Positions 57,826-64,000 of a DNA stretch of 64,000 bases are shown here, one piece after another. Positions within the stretch are counted from its first letter, which is position 1; each line of letters starts with the position of its first letter. The translations under genes and the position numbers were made by a program. The notes below the pieces were generated by a model, which was not told the DNA's origin, searched no databases, and saw only the letters and a program-made list of their open reading frames with translations. This stretch comes from Anodontia alba (taxonomy: Eukaryota; Mollusca; Bivalvia; Lucinida; Lucinidae): the NCBI GenBank assembly GCA_964016985.1, contig OZ024825.1, positions 7,501-71,500 on the forward strand, in the 5' to 3' direction.

Positions 57826-60202
57826 ATGCTTAAACGGGCAGGCACGAGCTAAGAGTGTAGACCCTGATCAGACGCCACAGAAAGCGGCGTCCGATGTAGA
57901 CTTACTCCGGTAGAAACACTTGATGGAAAATATCAAAGCGGACTGCTGTTAAGTAGCTACAGCAATATTAGGCAACGGGACTGTGGTAGAGATACTTGAT
58001 GCTTAAACAAGCAGGCACGAGCTACCAGTGTAGACACTGATCAGACGCTAAAGAAAGCGGCGTCCGATGTAGACTTAAACTGTTTGCATGAAGTACAGAT
58101 TTTTACTCCAAGTATTTAGACAGTCAAGCACGAGCTAACAGTGTAGACCCTGATCAGACGCCACAGAAAGCGGCGTCCGATGTAGACTTATTCCGGTAGA
58201 AACACTTGATGGAAAATATCTAAGCGGACTGCTGTTAAGTAGCTACAGCAATATTAGGCAATGCGACTGTGGTAGAGATACTTGATGCTTAAACAAGCAG
58301 GCACGAGATACCAGTGTAGACCCTGATCAGACGCTACAGAAAGCGGCGTCCGATGTAGACTTAAACTGTTTGCATGAAGTACAGATTTTTACTCCAAGTA
58401 TTTAGACAGTCAAGCACGAGCTAACAGTATAGACCCTGATCAGACGCCACAGAACGCGACGTCCTAACTGAGCATACACTGTTTGAGTACCATATTTAAT
58501 GTAAGTATTCAAAAAGGCAGACATAAGCTATTGGTGTAGCCCTGATCGAACGCCGCAGAGAAACGGCGTCTTATCTGGACTTACGGTGTTTGCATTAAGT
58601 ACAGGATTTTTACTCTAAAGTATTTGGGCAGGCGAGCATAAGCTAGCAATGTAGACCCTGATCAGAACTTGACCGAGCACCATATTTGTTCTATTCGCAC
58701 AGCCAGGTGCTAGCTAACAGCGTGTACCCTGATCGGACTGTTGAGTACCATATTGTATATAAGTATTCAAAAAGGCAGGCACAAGCTAACACTGTAGACC
58801 CTGATCAGACGCCGCAGAAAGCGGCGTCCGATGTAGACTTAAACTGTTTGCATGAAGTACAGATTTTTTACTTCAAGTATTTAGACAGTCAAGCACGAAC
58901 TAAGAGTATAGACCCTGATCAGATGCAACAGAATGCGACGTCCTAACTGGGCTTACACTGTTTGCAAAAAGTACATGTACATGATTATTTTCTCTAAGTA
59001 TTTGGACAGGCAAACACTTGCTAACAGTGAAGACCCTGATCAGTGAAGACCGTTGACTGAGTACGATATATAATCTAAGAACAGGCAGTTGCGAGCTAAC
59101 AGTGTTGACCCTGATTAGACGCTTTTTGCTCTATGTAAGTGGAAGGAAGACATAAGCTAACAGTGTAGACCCTGATCAGACGGTGACAGAGTACGATATA
59201 TACTCCAAGTATTCGGACTAGCAGCACGAGCTAACAGTGTAGACCTGTTCAGACGCCGCAGAAAAAAAGGCGTCTTATCTGGACACGCTGTTTGCATTAA
59301 GTACAGGATTTTTATTCCAACTATGTGGGCAGGCGAGCACAAGCTATCAATGTAGACCCTGATCAGAAGCTGACCGAGTACCATATTTGTTCTAAGTATT
59401 CGGACAGCCAGGTGCGAGCTAACAGCGTATATCCTGATCGGACTCCTGTTGAGTACCGTATTTAATTTAAGTATTCAAACATACAAGGCACGAGCGAACA
59501 GTGTAGACCTTGATCAGACGCCGTAAAAAGCGGCGTCCGATGTGGATTTAAACTGTTTGCATGAAGAACAGATTTTTTGCTCTAAGTATTTGGACAGGAA
59601 AGCACGACGTAATAGTATAGGCCCCGATCAGACGCCACAGGAAGTGACGTCTTAACTGTTTGCATAAAGTACATGAGTTTTACTCTAAGTATTTGGACAG
59701 GCAAGCACATGCTAACAGTGAAGACCATGATCAGACGTCGACTGAGTACGATATATCCTCTAAGGACAGGCAGTTGCGAGCTATCAGTGTTGAATCTGAT
59801 AAGACTCCAACCGTGTACCCTATTTGCTCTAAGTAGGTGGAAGGAAGGCATAAGCTAACAGTGTAGACCCTGATCAGACGGTGACGGAGTACAATATATA
59901 CTCTAAGTATTCGGACTGGCAAGCACGAGCTAACAGTGTAGTTCTGAATAGACGTCGCGGAAAAACGGCGTCTTATTAGACTTACGCTGTTTGTATTAAG
60001 TACAGGATTTTTACTCTAAGAATTTGGGCAGGCGAGCAGAAGCTAACAATGCAGACCCTGATCGGACATCAACTGAGTACGATATATACTCTAAGGATAG
60101 GCATATCAAGTTGACTGTGTTGATCCTGATCAACTGTGTAATTTATTTGCCTTAAGTAGGTGGACAGGCATGCATAAGCTAACAGTGTAGACCCTGATCA
60201 GA

Positions 60203-60345
60203 CTTGCTGTCAGCGATGTCATCAGAAATACCGACAGCGATATAAATGGATAATATCTGTGACGTTGAAAATATGTATTTACTACGAATCAGTATTCTTT
60301 CCCTTGCTAAGTGATCTCCCTTGATTAAAATAGTTCCAAATAGTG
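60203..60345 (+). repeat. A5 repeat, copy in second A block (1)
   Basis: Corresponds to 6696-6835, with the same 'accgacagcgatataaat' and 'aagtgatctcccttgattaa' landmarks. Confidence 0.8.
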
Positions 60346-61193
60346 TAGACCCTGATCAGAGGCCGCAGAAAGCGGCATCCGATGTGGACTTAAACTGTTT
60401 GCATGAAGTACAGATTTCTTTTACTCCAAGTATTTGGACAGATAGCACGAGCTAACAGTATAGACCCTGATCAGACGCCATAGAAAGCGACGTCTTAACT
60501 GGACTTACACTGTTTGCATAAAGTATATGATGTTTACTCTAAGTATTTGGACAGGGTTAGGCTAGCAGTGAAGATCCTTATCAGACGTCGACTGAGTACG
60601 ATATATCCTCTGAGGACAGGCAGTTGCGAGCTAACAGTGCTGACCCTGGTAAGACTCCAGCCATGTACCCTATTTGCTCTAAGTAGATGGAAGGAAGGCA
60701 TAAGCTAACAGTGTAGACACTGATCAGACGGAGCACGATATATACTCTAAGTATTCGGACTGGCAAGCACGAGCTAACTGTGTTGTCCTAATCAGACGCC
60801 GCGGAAAAAAAAGCGTCTTATCTGGACAGGCAAGCACATGCTAACAGTGAAGATCCTGATCAGACGTCGACTGAGTACGATATATCCTCTAAGAACAGGC
60901 AGTTGCGAGCTATTAGTGTTGATCCTGGTAAGACTCCAACCGTGTACCCTATTTGCTCTAAGTAGTTGGAAGGGTTAGGTGCATAAGCTAACAGTGTAGA
61001 CCCTGATCAGACGGTTTCGGAGTGCGATATATACTCTAAGTATTCGGACTGGCAAGCACGAGCTAACAGTGTAGTCCTGACCAGACGCCGCGGAAAAACG
61101 GCGTCTTATTGGACTTACGCTGTTTGCATTAAGTACTGGATTTTACTCCAAGTATTTGGACAGGCAAGTACGAGCTAAGAGTATAGACCCTGA

Positions 61194-62525
61194 TCAGACG
61201 CCACAGAAAGCGACGTTTTAACTGTACTTATACTGTTTGCATAAAGTACATGATTTTTACTCTAAGTATTTGGACAGGCAAGCACATGCTAACAGTGAAG
61301 ATCCTGATCAGACGTCGACTGAGTTCGATATATATTCTAAGGAGTGGCAGTTGCGAGCTATCATTGTTGACCCTGATAAAACTCCGACCGTAAACCTTAT
61401 TTGTTCTAAGAAGGTGGAAGGAAGGCATAAGCTAACAGTGTAGAACCTGATCAGACGGTGACGGAGTACGATATATACTCTTAGTATTCGGCCTGGCAAG
61501 CATAAGCTAACAGTGTAGTCCTGAACAGACGCCGCGATAAAACGGCCTCTTATCTGGACTTATGCTGTTTGCATTAAGTACAGGATTTTTACTCTAAGAA
61601 TTTGGGCAGGTGATCACAAGCTAACAATGTAGACCCTGATCAGACGCCACAGAAAGCGACGTCTTAACTGGACTTATAATGTTTGCATAAAGTACATGAT
61701 TTTTACTCTAAGTATTTGGACAGGCAAGCACATGCTAACAGTGAAGATCCTGATCAGACGTCGACTGAGTTCGATATATATTCTAAGGAGTGGCAGTTGC
61801 GAGCTATCATTGTTGACCCTGATAAAACTCCGACCGTAAACCTTATTTGTTCTAAGAAGGTGGAAGGAAGGCATAAGCTAACAGTGTAGAACCTGATCAG
61901 ACGGTGACGGAGTACGATATATACTCTTAGTATTCGGCCTGGCAAGCATAAGCTAACAGTGTAGTCCTGAACAGACGCCGCGATAAAACGGCCTCTTATC
62001 TGGACTTATGCTGTTTGCATTAAGTACAGGATTTTTACTCTAAGAATTTGGGCAGGTGATCACAAGCTAACAATGTAGACCCTGATCAGACGCCACAGAA
62101 AGCGACGTCTTAACTGGACTTATAATGTTTGCATAAAGTACATGATTTTTACTCTAAGTATTTGGACAGGCAAGCACATGCTAACAGTGAAGATCCTGAT
62201 CAGACGTCGACTGAGTTCGATATATATTCTAAGGAGTGGCAGTTGCGAGCTATCATTGTTGACCCTGATAAAACTCCGACAGTGTACCTTATTTGTTCTA
62301 AGTAGGTGGAAGGAAGGCATAAGCTAACAGTGTAGACCCTGATCAGACGGTGTCGGAGTACGTTATATACTCTTAGTATTCGGCCTGGCAAGCATAAGCT
62401 AACAGTGTAGTCCTGAACAGACGCCGCGATAAAACGGCCTCTTATCTGGACTTATGCTGTTTGCATTAAGTACCGGATTTTGGCAGGTGAGCACAAGCTA
62501 ACAATGTAGACCCTGATCAGACGTG
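61194..62525 (+). repeat. 446-bp segment present in three tandem copies
   Basis: 'catgatttttactctaagta' with its flanks recurs at 61250, 61696 and 62142, exactly 446 bases apart. The corresponding segment of the first A block, at about 7695-8140, is single. Confidence 0.88.
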
Positions 62526-62657
62526 AATTGAGTACTATATATACTCTAAGGATAGGCATATCAAGCTAACAGGGTTGACCCTGATCAACCGTGTAACTTA
62601 TTTGCTCTAAGTAGGTGGACAGGCAGGCATAAGCTAACAGTGTAGATGCTGATCAAA

Positions 62658-62800
62658 CTTGCTGTCAGCGATGTCAGCGATGTCATCAGAAATACCGACA
62701 GCGATATAAATAGATAATATCTGTGACGTTAAAAATACGTATTTACTACGAATCAGTATTCTTTCACTTGCTAAGTGATCTCCCTTGATTAAAGTAGTTT
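62658..62800 (+). repeat. A5 repeat, copy in second A block (2)
   Basis: Corresponds to 8276-8425, with the same tandem 'cagcgatgt'. Confidence 0.8.
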
Positions 62801-63509
62801 CAAATAGTGTAGACCCTGATCAGAATCCGCAGAAAGCGGCATCCGATGTGGACTTAAACTGTTTGCATGAAGAACAGATTTTTTGCTCCAAGTATTTGGA
62901 CAGGCAAGCACGAGCTAACAGTATAGACCCTGATCAGACGCCGTAGAAAGCGACGTCTTAACTGGACTTACACTTTGCATAAAGTACATGATTTTTACTC
63001 TAAGTATTTGGACAGAATTAGGCTAACAGTGAAGATCCTTATCAGACGTCGAATGAGTACGATATATCCTCTGAGGACAGGCAGTTGCGAGATAACAATG
63101 TTGACCCTGGATAGACTCCAGTCGTGTACCCTATTTGCTCTAAGTAGATGGAAGGAAGGCATGCTAACAGTGTAGACATTGATCAGACGGTGACGAAGTA
63201 CAATATATACTCTAAGTTTTCGGATTGGCAAGCACGAGCTAACTGTGTTGTCCTAATCAGACGCCGCGGAAAAACGGCGTCTTATCTGGACTTACGCTGC
63301 TTGCATTAAGTACAGGATTTTTACTCTAAGTATTTGGGCAGGCGAGCACAAGCTCAAAATGTAGACCCTGATCAGACGTCGATTGAGTACGATATATACT
63401 CTAAGGACAGGCATGTCGAGCTGACAGTGTTGACCCTGATCAACCATATAACTTATTTGCTCTAAGTAGATGGTCAGGCAGGCATAAGCAAACAGTATAG
63501 ACCGCGACC

Positions 63510-63990
63510 AGACTTGCTGTCAGCGATGTCAGCGATGTCATCAGATATAACAGCGATATAAATAGATAATATCTATGACGTTGAAAATACGTATTTACTA
63601 GGAATCAATATTATTTCCCTTGTTAAGTGATCTCCCTTGATTAAAGTAGTAATGATAGCAATTTAAACTAATAGTGTTATAGCAAAAAAAAAAAAAAAAA
63701 AAACCAAAAAAAAAACCAACAAACATCTGATAGGTCGTAGCAAAAGAAAAATTGTTTTCCAACGGTATATAAACTTTAAAAAAAGAGCGAAAATAAGAGG
63801 GATATAAGTGATTCAAACTTGTTGTCAGCGCTGTCAGCGATGTCAGAAATACCGACAGCGATATAAATAGATAATATCTATGACGTTAAAAATACGTATT
63901 TACTAATAATAAGTATTATTCCCCTTGTTAAATTATCTCCCTTGATAAAAGAAGTTCCAAAAAGTTACTAAAAAAAGTAACTATTTCCTA
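63510..63990 (+). repeat. A5 repeats 3 and 4 of second A block, around an A-rich tract
   Basis: Corresponds to 9130-9600. The homopolymer here is 20 A, CC, 10 A, CC rather than 33 A. Confidence 0.8.
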
Positions 63991-64000
63991 CACTAGGGTC

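Larger units (their letters stand above)
57826..63510 (+). repeat. A4 hairpin repeats in copy 2
   Basis: Corresponds to 4340-9130. It includes the 446-bp triplication annotated below. Frames with repeated 'VDPDQTPQKAASD'-like peptides are translations of the repeat. Confidence 0.82.
54211..64000. repeat. A block, copy 2 (runs off the window)
   Basis: Same order as 1-9616, in the same orientation. Compared with copy 1 it lacks about 840 bases of A1 (joint near 55510), has about two extra A3 units near 56.5 kb, and carries a 446-bp A4 segment three times instead of once. Most remaining differences are single bases. Confidence 0.92.

Overview
The window looks like subtelomeric DNA from an animal, most likely a bivalve mollusc and possibly Dreissena. 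It has long interstitial arrays of the TTAGGG-type telomere repeat (CCCTAA on the + strand). It also has repeats built on a GACGCCGC/GCGGCGTC hairpin whose chance translations contain 'DPDQT'-like peptides, a pattern I associate with bivalve assemblies. The few genes have eukaryotic splice sites and there are no bacterial-style operons. The species guess rests on memory of repeat style, not on a search.

Layout: (1) 1-9640, 'A block', tandem satellites of about 75-76 bp followed by hairpin-bearing repeats. (2) 9705-10163, telomeric array ITS1. (3) 10162-27375, 'B' satellite built from about 57 bp monomers rich in GGGTTA, organised as a roughly 958 bp higher-order repeat and decaying after 24.3 kb. 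(4) 27.4-30.35 kb, mostly single-copy DNA with one weak ORF, then GGGTAAC and ATC repeats. (5) 30.4-35.85 kb, 'D' satellite (about 233 bp), mostly C-rich on the + strand, with an inverted piece around a broken coding fragment at 33.86-34.30 kb. (6) 36-46.5 kb, the gene island: tRNA-like sequences, a coiled-coil protein exon (+), hairpin elements, microsatellites, an LTR-like fragment, a large minus-strand gene split by one frameshift (41.94-44.70 kb), a RING-like ORF (+), a minute telomeric tract ITS2 and a fossil basic-protein ORF (-). (7) 46.5-53.76 kb, 'C' satellite plus tail, D satellite in the opposite orientation to item 5, then C plus tail again. (8) 53762-54210, telomeric array ITS3. 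(9) 54211-64000, a second, near-collinear copy of the A block in direct orientation.

Most of the window is non-coding satellite. The B, C and D families share a GGGTTA-rich monomer and look like degenerate, amplified telomere repeats. The only strong protein-coding signals lie in 33.8-46.5 kb: an uncharacterised protein of about 909 aa with a C-terminal SANT/Myb-like segment (split in two here) and a convergent 177-aa coiled-coil exon, surrounded by smaller decayed fragments. I cannot name these proteins. A mobile or virus-like element lodged in the subtelomere is one reading, but terminal repeats for such an element were not identified.
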